Shown one piece after another: positions 44,390 through 56,519 of a stretch of 64,000 bases of DNA (within the stretch, counting starts at the first letter, position 1; every line of letters begins with the position of its first letter). The stretch covers positions 35,210,001 through 35,274,000 of the forward strand of contig NC_087246.1 in the NCBI RefSeq assembly GCF_037042905.1, given 5' to 3'. A model generated the notes under the pieces. The model was not told where the DNA came from and searched no databases. It saw nothing but the letters and a program-made list of their open reading frames with translations. The DNA is from Lytechinus pictus. Its lineage: Eukaryota > Echinodermata > Echinoidea > Temnopleuroida > Toxopneustidae. Made by a program: the position numbers and the translations under genes.

Positions 44390-45120
44390 TTCTCATCCTA
44401 GCATCCAAAGCTAGGTACTTGTTTCCAAAACTGGACTATAGTGACCAATGTAAATGCCGTAAGACTGGCCGGGGATATGTTATCATGTTTCTTTGTACGA
44501 GTAACGAGTCGTGCTGCGGAATTTTTGATAGTTTGGAGTCTTTGAATATAGCGATTAGGTATGTGAATCAGTAGACTATTGCAGAAATCAAAGAGGCACA
44601 TAACGAATGCACGGACTAGACGTTCTATTGTTTTTTTGTCAATCAAACCACGAATTTTGCCTAATTTTATACAGAGCAAATGAAGCTGCGCGACATTTTT
44701 GTGTAACGAACTTTTCTAAGAGAAGTTTATTATCAAAAGTCACCCCAAGGTTTCTGCATGTTTTTGAAGTTGCAATTTGATTTGCATTTGCATCCAAATA
44801 CTGGAGTGGGGTCGTATGCACAAATCGTGATGAAAGATGGAGAAATTCTGTCTTACTGCAATTCAACTTCAAACCATTCAATTGCTACCATTATTTAATT
44901 GTCTTCACACAATTTACAAATTGTGTAGTTGAAGTTACAAGGTTTGACTTTTTAAATGTTATATAGCTGTGTATCATCATCAGCATAGAACATCTTGGAT
45001 ATCGGTCCAGGATGTTTATTGATCAAATGTTCAAGAGGAGACGTGTACAAGGTAAGTAAAACCGGACCCAATACAGACCCTTTTGGTACACCTTTGGTAA
45101 GTACGTGGGTAAAAGACCTA
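44390..45120 (-). pseudogene. Non-LTR retrotransposon relic: reverse transcriptase C-terminal half
   Basis: On the minus strand a GVPKGSVLGPVLL block and FYADD (catalytic Asp pair) are followed by NGLKLNCSKTEFL, RNLGVTFDNKL and RLQTIKNSAARLVT. These are standard RT and post-RT motifs of CR1/jockey-group LINEs. The YADD box is followed by one extra Asp codon, and frameshifts separate the blocks, so the copy is dead. It lies upstream of the carboxypeptidase gene. Confidence 0.8.
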
Positions 45121-45169
45121 GAAGATATCCTTTATTCCCAATCTAAGTGAAAGACGTTTAACTCCTGTG

Positions 45170-46318
45170 CTTATGGGCCCAGTTAGGCCAGTTTTAGTTG
45201 TTGATTTTTTATTATTGCTTAAAGAAGCACTGTTTCTCAATTTATATTGTTATAACGGTCATCAGTTTACTCTGTATATTTTGTGATTTAATTTTGAGCT
45301 TTTCCATGTTACTGCTTTATTTTTCCTGAAACTTGGTTTCACTGACGAACACCAAATTAATGATTAGTCACTCTAACCAGTCTTTCTTATAATGATCAGG
45401 GTTTGGTGTTAATTCCTGTTCGTGTAATTCAATGTGACTCAGTGAGAGTTAGAGGGATGCCTGTAAAGCCCAGGGTTTTATGCTTGACTTTTCATATCTA
45501 ATATTATGATCATATGGACAATGTAACACTGATTTTTTTTTAGAAAAGTGCAAATACAGTGTATTACGTTTTGAGTATCTATCTTGATAGCATATCTTGA
45601 TAATGAGTTCATGTACCCTATTTTGATTGTCTTGTTTTTTGTTAATAGCCGAGTTATATTCCGATTTCCATAATTGATTTCACTTCTGCATATATTATCA
45701 TATTGAAAGACATTCGATGCACATAGTTGCCTCTGCATTATTTTCTGTTACGACTTGTGATACACCAGTATATGTGTATTGTGTTGAGCTTGTACAGTTG
45801 TATGTATGTGCGTTGGACATCATCTTTGCTAAAACAGCAATTTTTATAGTAACTGTATTATTTCCCCGTGATTTTCGTGTGGTTTGGAATGAGAGATAGT
45901 GGAAGTAGTGAGCAGGTTGATTATGTGATGTTTGAAGTTTAGTGTAAGTGATGAAGGATAGATTATTTCGATTGGTGACAAATTAGGTTATATCTGATTT
46001 AGATTTGGTTCATAAACTGGGAATGATTTCCCATTTCAAAGCATTGTTTTGAATTATAGATAATTAATCATTGTCTTCACAGACCTGCTAGTGATTGATA
46101 ATGTCTCAGCCAGAGATTTATGTTCTTACATTTAGACTCTATTTATTACAATTTGCTTACATAAAAAATTATTTTGTAATTATGTTTAATGGAAGAGGAA
46201 GAAGAAAGAAAAAGTGATCACGCCTGTATGTTAATTGTTAGGTAATGTCGCCCTCTGCGGTAGAAGAAATATATAGCTTCGTCTGTTATATTGTGTTCAG
46301 AAAAATGTTCCCTGCTGC
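45170..46318. other. Intergenic, nothing recognised
   Basis: This is AT-rich DNA with only short chance frames. It may include the remains of the LINE upstream region. Confidence 0.4.
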
Positions 46319-46320
46319 CC

Positions 46321-46896
46321 AGGACAAGTCCACCCAAACAAAAAATTAAATTGAGTAAAAGAGAATAATCCAACTATCATAATGCTGAAAATTTCATCAA
46401 AATTGGATTTAAGATAAGAAAGTTATGACATTTAAAATGTCGCTCAATTTCACAAAACAGTAATATGCACATCCTGGTCGGTATGCATATGAGGGACTGT
46501 GAGATTACCCACTCACTCTTTCTTTTGTATTTCATAATATGAAATATTTAAATTTTCTCCTCAAAATTTTATTACTCCCTGAACATGATGAACTACCATT
46601 GTTTTGACGTATTTTGTTCAATCGAGTTGGTCATTAATTGTCAAATCTGTAAAAATTGAAATATTGTATAATTCAAACAATTAAAAAAAAACAATGAGTG
46701 AGAGACATCATCGAGTCTCTCATTTGCATATCACTGAGTTGGGCATAAAATAATTATGTTTTGTGAAAAATAAGTAAAATTTTGAAATGTCGTAACTTTC
46801 TTATTTTATATCCGATTTCGATTAAATTTTCAGCGTTATGCTTGTTTGATTTTTCTCTATTGATTTAATCAACGTTTTTCTTGGGTGGACTTGGCC
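46321..46896. mobile_element. Kolobok/T2-like palindromic MITE, copy 4
   Basis: The ends are AGGACAAGTCCACCC and GGGTGGACTTGGCCT. The TTAA is kept at the right but not the left, and one octamer is mutated (ATGCATAT), so it is an older copy. Confidence 0.72.
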
Positions 46897-47201
46897 TTAA
46901 ACGTCATTTACATTCGCCTGTTGTTCTCCCTTTATGGCGTTATGTAAAAAAAAAATTTTTGAAGTAAAATTCTATATATTTTTTTATTACTTTAACCATT
47001 CAAATCAAACACGGATCAAATAGAAAATAGGCCAGTTTTTAATGAAGCTAATACAGTATATTACCATTATATTAACAAATAAAATATAGTCCCCTTTTTA
47101 ATGCAGCATTACAGTATATAAGCCTTCTGGTAAATTACATAATACATGTGCTATACACACAAAATTTCAGGTGGTCTTGAACTTCTGCAAATGATAGTAC
47201 G

Positions 47202-47223
47202 ACTACTACTGCTGCTACTACTT

Positions 47224-47256
<33 letters not shown>

Positions 47257-47376
47257 TATTATAACTACTACTACTAATGCTACTACTACTACCAATGCTG
47301 CTATTACTTCTACCACCATTACTACTACTACTACTACAACTATATTATTATTATTAGGCTACTACTACTACTATAT

Positions 47377-47408
<32 letters not shown>
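47202..47408. repeat. ACT trinucleotide microsatellite
   Basis: Imperfect (CTA)n triplets over about 200 bp with short ATT interruptions. Confidence 0.88.
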
Positions 47409-47620
47409 TGAGTAAATAGATGATAAAATAATCCCTTTTCTATATATAACGTTTCCAAAGATGATGTGCCGTGTAACCTTTTTACCCATGGTAGCCATTT
47501 CAGCTATGAGCTGATCTTCTACCAGACCCTGCAGGCCATTGTATACCATCTTCGTCGTATGATCACCTCTAAAGAAATCAGAAGGCCCCATATATATATT
47601 TTTAGAATCTTCATATATGA

Positions 47621-47695
47621 CTCGGCCGGGAATAAAACTCATGAACTCCTGCTCATGAGATGGGCGTTCTATCCCTGAACCACCATGCTCCTTTT
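47621..47695 (-). mobile_element. tRNA-derived SINE head, truncated
   Basis: The minus strand reads GAGCATGGTGGTTCAGGGAT and then TAGAACGCCCATCTCATGAG, parallel to the SINE head at 38508. The 3' body is absent. Confidence 0.5.
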
Positions 47696-48075
47696 TACTT
47701 CAATCTGTCGTTCTTTTGCACAGTCTGTCGTTCTTCCAATCTATTGAAATCATAGTGTGTTTTTTTGTTATTCTACAGCGAACATTTCACATCTTGCTAG
47801 CAGCAAAACTTACAAAACTGCATTCATGAGTGTCTATAGAAAAATATACAAAATCTTAAATACTTTTGTTTTACTAACATGGCATAGAAACGGATAATTC
47901 GCTGTAAGTTTCCGGGCACATGACCTCTCGCCAACGTATGTCGTCTTTTACGTGTAGGATGTCATTGCATCATCAGCAACATTTTTATCCAATCAAAGCA
48001 AAGGGGAAATCATCTGGTGGGCGGACTGGCCATTTGGGCGAACTTGCCCTCAAGGCGAACTCGTCCGACTGTTCC

Positions 48076-48203
48076 CTAAGAATCCCTGCTCCTGGAGGAA
48101 TCGGCACAGAGAGTAATGGAGATTGCCAAACTGGCGGTAGCCAGTGATACTCCAAAGATACGGAAGACACCCCTGAATGAGCCGACGAGATCGTAGAGGA
48201 ACC
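48076..48203 (-). CDS. MFS transporter, terminal coding exon
   Basis: The exon is 128 nt. It completes a split Gly codon and reads FLYDLVGSFRGVFRIFGVSL, then a short tail ending SSRSRDS and TAG. 'GxLYDxxGS' before the last helix is typical of SLC16-type transporters. Confidence 0.82.
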
Positions 48204-51200
48204 CTGAGAGAAAAGAGAGAAGAAAAGAGAGTTTAATAAGAGTAAAGGGAGGACTTTGAGATGGGAGTGACAAAAATAACGTGATTTTATTCATATTAAA
48301 AAATAGTATAACACAATTCTATGCATGATTGGAGCATACCCTATACCTACACAGGCACCGACCTCGATTGATACTTTGATCAACAACTGCGTTTTCACAC
48401 AAGACTATAGCTCAAATACAACCTTCTGAGCACAGGGGCCCGTTGCAGAAAGAGTTGCAATCAATCGCAACTCTAAAAATCATGCGCATCTTAATTTTCA
48501 ACCAATCGACAGCGCGCATTTGGGACTTGCGATTGATTTTTTGACTTGCGTTTAAACGCAACTCTTTCTGCAACGGGCCCCTGGTCACTGTATTCAGATC
48601 ACTTTCCTCGAGTTGGAGGAACTTAACTAGGCCTATTATCTCCTGTGATGTTATATGTATATGTCTATATATATTTATTTATTTTTTAGAGCTATGCTCC
48701 TTTTAAAATCTACGATTTTATTTCCACGGCATTTACTAAAAATATGCCGAAGCAGACTATTTCTATTTTACTCAGGTACTTTTTTACTGCTAAACTTCGA
48801 CTGTTGGCGGTGAGGCCCTTTTCAGATTTTCCTGTTTTGGAGCCGGAGATTCGCCAGTGTCATCTTGCATTCATGGCAACGCCTCTTTAGATGCGTCTTT
48901 TACAGTGCGCTTCCTCCATCTTCAGCGCATTGATTTCTTTGAAAGGTGAGTTTCACAATCCGTATGCCCATGAACAGACGTGTTTTTTACGACTGTTTCA
49001 GAAACGGATTTTGAATTCTCTTTTTTTAGTCACATCATGGGCACTGACGAAGAGTGTTTACTTTCATATTTGAGAGCTATGCTCCTTTTAAAATCTACGA
49101 TTTTATTTCCACGGCATTTACTAAACCTTTTGTGATTACTTTATATATATATATATATAATAATAATAAACGAAGTTGCTGATGGAAATGCCAATGCCCT
49201 CGACCTCTGTTTTTTTTTTAACTTGTCAGACAATTTTGTCTCTCCTGATGTGGTTTCCAAGGTACACCGCTTACTGTACTACTTTCTTGATCTAAAATAA
49301 TTGATATTATATCCTACATACATTGAATCCTGTATAGTGATTGGTTCCGATAGCACCATGTGACCGAATATATCTCAACTATGAAGTTGCGTGACGTCAG
49401 ACTTCGATATATTTTTCGCTATACCAATATTCTGACGTCATTATTTCAGAAAACTGGATATCTAGCTAAACTCTCGGGCGCACCGGCCAGCGAGCTCTCT
49501 CTCCCGGCCAAGTCCAGTGATGCGTCGGCGCAGGCACTAATCTGCGTTCCGCTGAGCAAAGTAGGTAATTCAAAGCAAGTAACCGGACTTTGCAAGCTCA
49601 GCGCATAGATTTTGGTTATAAATTATTAAAAGTAGGATATAAAACAAATATATCAGGCGTTTCATTCGAAAGCATAGTGGGAATTATTCATCCTCGGTTG
49701 GACTGGCAAAACTACTATATTTCCAGTCCCTCGGAACTGTCTTCGCCCCTCGGGAAAAATAGTAACTGCCAGACCAACCTCGGATAAATAATTCCACCAT
49801 ACTTTCTCAAAGCCTGATATATTTGTTTACTATACTTCTGTTGTTACCACCGCCGCTACCAAAACCACTACCATCCCACACTACTATTACCCCTACAGCC
49901 TACTACCAAGACTTATACTGTTACTTTACTCCTACAACGTACTCTTCTTAACACGAACGCTATCTGGGGCCCGTTGCAGAAAGAGTTACAATCAATCGCA
50001 ACTCTAAAAATCACGCGCAACTTGATTTTCAACCAATCAACAGCGCGCATTTGGGACTTGCGATTGATTTTTTGACTTGCGTTTAAACGTAACTCTTTCT
50101 GCAACGGACCCCTGGTCTGCAGAAGACCGAGGCAATGCAGAAGATGGACTTGCCGCATGCGCGGAGGGGAAATAGATTTGATTGATCAGTTTTGTCCCAT
50201 CGAATCATAGAAATGTCCTGTTCGTAATAGGGAGTTTTCGCTTCCACAACGGATAAAATAACACAATAAATGTATTGAACATGACCGTCAAATGACAATG
50301 AACAGCTGGGAAGTCTTTGTCGAAAATTGGTGAACCGAACAGCAGCTGACGAAAACTTGTCCATACTCCAGCGCGAAACTGCTCGGTGTTTTGAATCACC
50401 ATTTTTTGACAAAGACTTCTTAGTCGTTCATTCTTATGAAGGGCATTAGACAATATGTTTTCTATGTTCTTGAATCTGTCGTGCGTCATGACAGCGAATG
50501 CTACCTAATAGCTCGCTCTTTTTTTTCACGAACGACAAGTTCTTTATAAACTATTGGCAATAATGACGAGCAAGAATCTCTTTTCCTTTTGTAGATAATG
50601 CCCATTGTCATACTGCTAGAATTTAAGCATGAATTTTTGAATAAATCTACCTGTGAGCATTCCTGAAATAAGATATGAGATTCCACATATCATAAAAGAG
50701 CAAGCAACGGCCTTTGGAAAGTTTTCAGTTTTCACCTTCACAGAGACGGCACCATAGAAAGTCGAGTAAGAATTGTAGAAGCCGAATCCGGCAATAAAGG
50801 AACAAATGGCTAGGTAGGTTGGTGAGGAATTGAAAGGGTATGCTAGGAGCGCTATGGATGATACACCGAGGTCGAGTGCCAACATGTGAGGCGTCGCCAG
50901 TGGATGTTTATAAAGGACTGCTATGAGTACAAGCCATCCGGTCACACCGCCAATGGAGCCCATCATGACCAGGTACACTGATGTATTCACCGGCAATCCT
51001 TCTGCTATTCCATATGAGAATAAAAACACTGTCCACGCGCAGTACGATGTATCAAACAACACCTGGCAGGGAAGCATCAGAAACATAAAAACACGCTCCG
51101 TTTTGATAAAATCAAGGGTATCGTGAATGTTATCTTGGATCGCTTTCAAAGTTGTGCTTAAGGTTTGATTCTGCTCTGTGCATTCATCGGGTTGTAGATC

Positions 51201-51544
51201 TTTAGAATTTGCAGCGATTCTAGTTTGATCCGCCAAACCGCCTCTGGGTTGGAGTCGTTGAAGCTCATCGAGCTCAACATCATCGGATGGGCGTGGGCGG
51301 CGTGGACACTGCGGAGGACGCAATGACGCTCCTACTGCTACGCCATGGAAGGCCACCGCACCCAGGAACAACAGACTCCCCCTCAGCCCATAGGCTTCCA
51401 GACAGAACATGGCCAGGTATGGCATCAGGAAATTCCCCATGTGCGTGCCCAACTGTGTGACTGCCGCAACTTGGCCATAGTATTCGCCATAGTACTGGTG
51501 AAGGGTCTCACTTGACAGTTGCCTCAGTGGAGAAGAGAGAATGC
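48076..51544 (-). CDS. SLC16/monocarboxylate-transporter-like MFS protein, last two coding exons (5' part missing)
   Basis: Exon 51544-50651 (894 nt) joins exon 48203-48076 (128 nt, TAG stop) in phase 1, with acceptors GGTAG and CTCTCAG and donor GTAGAT. The joined product is about 340 residues. It starts in the motif YYGEYYGQVAAVTQLGTHMG and continues through a YGLRGSLLFLGAV segment, equivalent to the TM4-TM6 region of monocarboxylate transporters. A long hydrophilic loop (about 90 residues) follows, as in SLC16 proteins, then about six more membrane segments and GFLYDLVGSF near the C-terminus. Family members move monocarboxylates, aromatic amino acids or related anions across membranes; the substrate here is unknown. 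I found no exon for the first membrane helices in 51.6-64 kb, so the 5' end is probably beyond the window. Confidence 0.85.
48433..48583. mobile_element. Palindromic MITE with CAGGGGCCCGTTGCAG ends, copy 1
   Basis: The ends CAGGGGCCCGTTGCAG and CTGCAACGGGCCCCTG have arms that continue AAAGAGTTGCAATC. It is nearly identical to 49975-50113. Confidence 0.75.
49975..50113. mobile_element. Palindromic MITE with GGGGCCCGTTGCAG ends, copy 2
   Basis: A second copy of the 48433 element in the same intron, with few substitutions. Confidence 0.75.
50651..51544 (-). CDS. MFS transporter, penultimate coding exon
   Basis: The exon is 894 nt with acceptor at 51546-51545 and donor at 50650. It carries most of the transporter: helices of the N-terminal half, the central cytoplasmic loop with SDDVELDELQRLQ, and helices 7 to 11 ending SYLISGMLT(G). 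Confidence 0.88.
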
Positions 51545-52422
51545 CTACCGGAGAAATAAACGAGAAATTTAACTTGGCTACGATTCTATTTATTATTTTG
51601 TCCATGAAGTCATTATGAGTCAGAGTAGGTCTGACCTTTTCAGTGTAAAATTTAATTTTCAACGAAAAAAAACATGAATGAGATTCGATTGTAAATAGTG
51701 CTTAAATATTTTTCCAGGAATCACATTGTTTGAGAGAAGGGGATCTTTTTCAGCATGTTCAGGACATAATAGTTCACGAGTCTTTTGCATAAATTGGCAA
51801 TTTTTGAGGTGTAATGTCGGATCATTTTATAATTTCGTTGGAAGACAAAGTTAATTTCCTTAATGGTCAACTGAGTGGGAGGAGGGCCCTTGTCAGTTAT
51901 CAAAATACCTTGGTGCCGCCCTTGGGGAGAAAGTCAGTCACTGACCTGTATAATAACTGGATGGGCGGTCAAGCGTCGTGGACTGATCTCCCGCGATCTA
52001 GGACCAACGCAGCTACCAAAGCCATTTGTTAGCATACATATCAGTGGTGCCAGTACGGTGCAGTGTGTGCCAGTGCGGCTATTGTCAGCATTTTAAGGTC
52101 ACCCTTGCGTAAATTTTATGCCAAGCACGACTGAATGAAAAAAAAATGCGGCATAGTTCTCAACCATGGAGGGTATTAGGCAGAAAACATTATGCATTGG
52201 GTATTGGACACTTTATTCTAGTTGTCTCCAAAATATGTTACATTTTATCCGTTTGATTAAATGGTTATTATGAAGAAGCAGTGGTGGTTATTTTACAACT
52301 TACATAATTGGGACTCCGTGAATAAATCTAATTTAGGCCTGCATGAAAATATCATTTTTAATTTTCCTCATAAAGTAGCCCTTGCAGAAAGAAAATTGCG
52401 TTCTTGATACTCTATATACACT

Positions 52423-53533
52423 CAGTGGCGTACCGTGGGTTACGGCATTGGGGGCACCAGAAGAAAAAAAATGGCGCGCAAAGCGCGCTCAATAGCCAGG
52501 TATACTATCCTAATAGCGACATTTTAAGGACTGTGCCATTAAAAAGATCTGTATCTCACTATTCAAATGTTTTATATTCAGACCTAAAAAGGACATTATA
52601 AGCAATCATGATACGTACCTGTCTCACTAAACAAAAAATCCGAGCACGAAGCGCTAGCTGAAATTTTTGTATATTGACCCCAAACAGGGACATTTTAAGG
52701 ACTATTTTTTATAGGCATTCATGCAGAGCATACATACCCACCACAGTCATAATGCGAGCGTCAAGCGCGTGCTGATTTTTTTTTATCAGATCTACACCTA
52801 AACACATGAAGTCACTGTCATCATGAACATGGTACGTATCTCAACAATCAAATATTGCGAGCACGAAACGCGAGCTGAAAATTGTTCATATTCAGACCTG
52901 AAGAGGGGCATTCTAATGCTTTTTTTAAAATAGGAATTCATTAAGACCATACGTTATTCACTAACCAAATGATGCGAGCGCGAAGAAATTTGCTGAAAAG
53001 TGTTGATTTTCAGATCAGAAGACAGGAACATTTTAAGGGCTGTTTTTAGGAATTCGTGAGTAGACATATCTCACCAATTTACTTATGCGAACGTAAGCAC
53101 GCACTGGAAATGTTTTATATTCGGACCTTAAACGGTGGCAATCACCTTAAGTTGTCATAAAAAGAAGCATATGTCACATTGCCACTGCAAAAATTGAAAA
53201 AAGCTCGAAGTGCGAGGAAATATATTAATTTTGGTGTATATTGACATGAAAACGGGATGTTTTAGTACCGTTTATTTTTCCTTTGGAAAGGATTATATAT
53301 CTCATTAAACAGACAATATGCGAGCACCAGGAGTGATGAAGATATAGGCCCTAAGGAAAATTTTTATGTAATATAGGCCTAATATATATATAATAATAAA
53401 ATATATAATAGTGTATTCTTCTTTCCCCACTATGTTTCTCCTTTTTTCCCCTTCTTTTCCCATTCCCCCGTTTCTTTCTCCAGCCGTTGGGGGGGGGGGG
53501 GGGAGGCACGTGTCCCCCGTAGTTACGCCACTG
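52423..53533. mobile_element. hAT-like element with exact 8-bp duplication and internal module array
   Basis: The ends CAGTGGCGTACCG and CGTAGTTACGCCACTG enclose 1111 bp. TATACACT is duplicated exactly (52415-52422 and 53534-53541). Inside are about seven degenerate modules of roughly 100-120 bp with GCGAGCGC.AAGCGCG and 'ACATTTTAAGGACT'. A G-run lies near the right end (53489-53502). No transposase was seen. Confidence 0.85.
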
Positions 53534-53541
53534 TATACACT

Positions 53542-54800
53542 GCAGAGTTGTCAACAATGTGAATTTTGCTTCATTGTTAAATTTAAGCATTGAACTTTGT
53601 GAATTAAATCTTCATGATGTTCATATTGTTCATCACTGTCGGCACACTGAGCATGCTAGTGATTTTCCCCTTACAGAACTTGGTTGAAAAGATTCTCGGA
53701 AAATTGTGTTTGTAGACAAACGCTGATGTGTCCACTCCAACAAGCAGTTGATTTGAATACAACCTCGTTTTCAATAATCATTCAACAGACTGAATATTTT
53801 ATAGCTTCCATGGAGACAAATGTGTTGCCTAGAAAAAATATTCCCTAGCAACGGCTATGTTAGCACTCTTCATCTCGGCCAAATGTGCTGAGGAAGTTGT
53901 GCCTTAGAGTAAAATTATTGAGAAAATTAACATATGATAGTTTGTTATCAATAGGCAAACAGCATTCCGGAGTTGTACCATTATCTACTGACACAATTCC
54001 ATCGCCTAGCAACACTATTTTCCTTAGCAACGATATATTTTCCCCTTAACAAATCTTGAGGAAAATAATCCACTTTTAAGTGTACAGTGCCATTTGTTCA
54101 ATAATATTCCTACATGCACACTGGCAATGGTAAATTAAAGGACACCACTTCATTTATCTAATTTCTTTAAAAAAAAATCATTTTGTTTGTCTACCAATTC
54201 TAAACAGTACGATGAGCATGGTATTTAAACTTTATCATATGAAAAAAAGAAATTTAAATGTTGCAGATAAAAAGAGAATAATATGGTTTGGATTCATAGC
54301 TGGGTAGGTAACATTTTATTTTTAGTTTGCTACATTAGATGTAGTATTGATAATATAATAGAATGAACAACACTACTTTTCAGGCACAGATCCTGATTAA
54401 AATTTTGATCATAAAGTGGGTCTTTACCTAAGGCTTGTACAGATAATTTTTTTTTCAATTTCAGGGACCTCCTATACTCAATTAAGTCATTGGCAGAGGC
54501 TTTTGGCTGCATATATTCAGATCACTTTCCTCGAGTGAATATGGAATGGTTAACAAATGGATCTGTCTTGTCAAATACCTAATCACCCATGCATGTCCAA
54601 CTTCCAAGGTTGTGTCTGTGTGGAGGCTGTAGCCCAAAGATGCCAAAGCTGTGAGTTAGATAAGTTTCTGTTGAGACGTTAATACTATTAATAAATGTCA
54701 GAATTAGTTTAATCACAGGGAACTTATGATCTCACTTTCAATCTGATAACTGTCAAGAAATCAGAAGGATGAAAGCATGCCAAAATTGGGATCTTAAGCC
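53542..54800. other. Intergenic, no gene recognised
   Basis: This AT-rich stretch contains several CCTAGCAAC/GTTGCCTAG half-sites (53826-54030) like those at 62.9-63.4 kb, and a copy of ATTCAGATCACTTTCCTCGAGT near 54516 that also occurs near 48592. Confidence 0.4.
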
Positions 54801-54804
54801 TTAA

Positions 54805-55376
54805 AGGGATCGTTTAACTTTGTGAGCAGCTGATTTTAAAAATTCTCAAACTGAGACGAAACATGTGTATGAGTGCCTGTATTTGTCCTAAAAAACCCTG
54901 AAACAGACTTCAATATAGGATGAAAAACTGTAATTTAGATACAAGTAGCAATTTATTAGCTTGATTTTGAGAACCGTCTAGTAGACAGGCTCAGCTTATG
55001 ACCAGTTTTCTCCAATTCAAAAAAGTCTGTTGGCTATGTTGACTGCCTTCTGCTGTGTGTATTTCCTATACACACGCTATTAGCTGCACTGTACATTCAG
55101 TGTATACCTTGTACACACTGTATGTAGGTCATGCTGTGTTCATCTAGAGTTAATGTGTTGTGTTGCACAGATTCGCTCTATACACATAGTCATTGAAACC
55201 AACTCCCAATTATTTTGAAACTTTGGTTTACATCTCCAATGTTTTAAATTGATCCTGTAGATATAATACTTTGAAACTTTTGGGATGGTATTTTTACACT
55301 ATAAGCCTAATGTTTAGCCCATTTTCAAGAACCAAAATGAGAATTTTTAAAATCAGAACAAAGTGAAATGATCACT
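54805..55376. mobile_element. Kolobok/T2-like palindromic MITE, subfamily 4
   Basis: It starts AGGGATCGTTTAACTTTG and ends AAAGTGAAATGATCACT, with TTAA on both sides (54801-54804, 55377-55380). Inner arms share GATTTTAAAAATTCTCA in inverted form. Confidence 0.68.
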
Positions 55377-55404
55377 TTAATATGGTTGTTGTTTAAGAAA
55401 GCAC

Positions 55405-55548
55405 GAATGCTTGGAAGCAAACAACCAGAGGACCTGGTAATGGGGATGCGCCTTACAAATGAGCACTAATGCACCGAGTGGGAATCAAATCCAGGTCACC
55501 GGAATCCGAAACCCCCTCTCTACCGACTGAGCTATCATTCCTGATTAG
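55405..55548 (-). mobile_element. tRNA-derived SINE, short
   Basis: On the minus strand: A-box GATAGCTCAGTCGGTAGAG, B-box GGATTTGATTCCC, then a short body (GCATTAGTGCTCATTTG). No complete cloverleaf forms. Confidence 0.6.
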
Positions 55549-55586
55549 GCAAAGAAAAGAACAAGAAAACCATTAAGGATAGTAAG

Positions 55587-55882
55587 CACTAGCGTACCGT
55601 CAGGGGGGGGGGGGGACAGACTGCCCCCCCTGACGAATCACAACTCATGCAGGGGACGTATCCCTGCCCCCGGCCCCCTGACGAGTCACAACTGATACAG
55701 GGGACCCCTCTTTGAACCTGAAGACCTTTTTTTTTGCTTGTCAATTATTTTTTCTGGTAAGAAATCCTTTTTTTTTTGGTTGAAGACCTTTTTTTTTTTT
55801 TTGCTTGTCAAATTTTTTCGCAGACGAAATATCCTCCAAAAAATTGCCCCCTTCTGGAAAATTCTGGAAAGGTACGCCAGTG
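55587..55882. mobile_element. hAT-like MITE with exact 8-bp duplication
   Basis: The ends CACTAGCGTACC and GGTACGCCAGTG enclose 296 bp. ATAGTAAG is duplicated at 55579-55586 and 55883-55890. A G-run follows the left end. The body contains CTTGTCAATTTTTTC-like tracts shared with the 42008 element. Confidence 0.85.
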
Positions 55883-56519
55883 ATAGTAAGGCTTATTAAA
55901 ATGGGAGATGTTGTCTATGTCTAAGTGTCATTATGTAATATGTCATGAGGTTTGCACACATCTGCTGAATAGATAACCAGGGAGGGGCGTACAATAAACA
56001 TGATAAAAGTACCAGAATATAGATAGGAGGCATATCAGCTTAAGTTGTCTGATGTTGTCCTTCAGGTATTTTCTGCCACACCGATAGTGTCAGTGACTCC
56101 GGCTGTTAAAAACTGATGCCTTAAATACTCAGTTTAAGAAAATATGTCTGAAAGAAAAGACAAGGATTCCTCTCAACATGCAAACATAATTATGTAAAGG
56201 ACATTGACAAAGGTAAAGCTTCGGAAAACAGGTACACATGCCACTATTGTAGGGCGTACACTAATGCTACTGTTCGTTCCATGGAGATTTAGATCAATGT
56301 AAGTCTTTAAAGACATCCATGGTATAAGAAATATGTCTGAGAAAATATCTAAAACTGATGTAAATGGGATGATACCCCTACAATATTGGTAAAATATACT
56401 AATCTGTATTTGTAATGATGTTTTGTTCAAATAATAAGGCTGGAACATCTAAAGGCATAATTTTGTATCACTGCTTGAATGGAGTGGAAAAACATTGAAT
56501 TGTGCAATAATCTCTTAAG

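Larger units (their letters stand above)
48204..50650 (-). other. Last intron of the MFS transporter gene
   Basis: The intron is 2.4 kb. It holds two copies of one palindromic MITE (48433-48583 and 49975-50113), two copies of a dispersed repeat (near 48690 and 49070) and no further exon that I recognise. Confidence 0.75.

Noticed and set aside
51814-52096. Upstream exon of the MFS transporter near 51.9-52.0 kb
   Set aside because: A possible donor (CAG|GTCAGT) is present on the minus strand, but the encoded residues do not resemble the first helices of SLC16 proteins and the phase is not confirmed.
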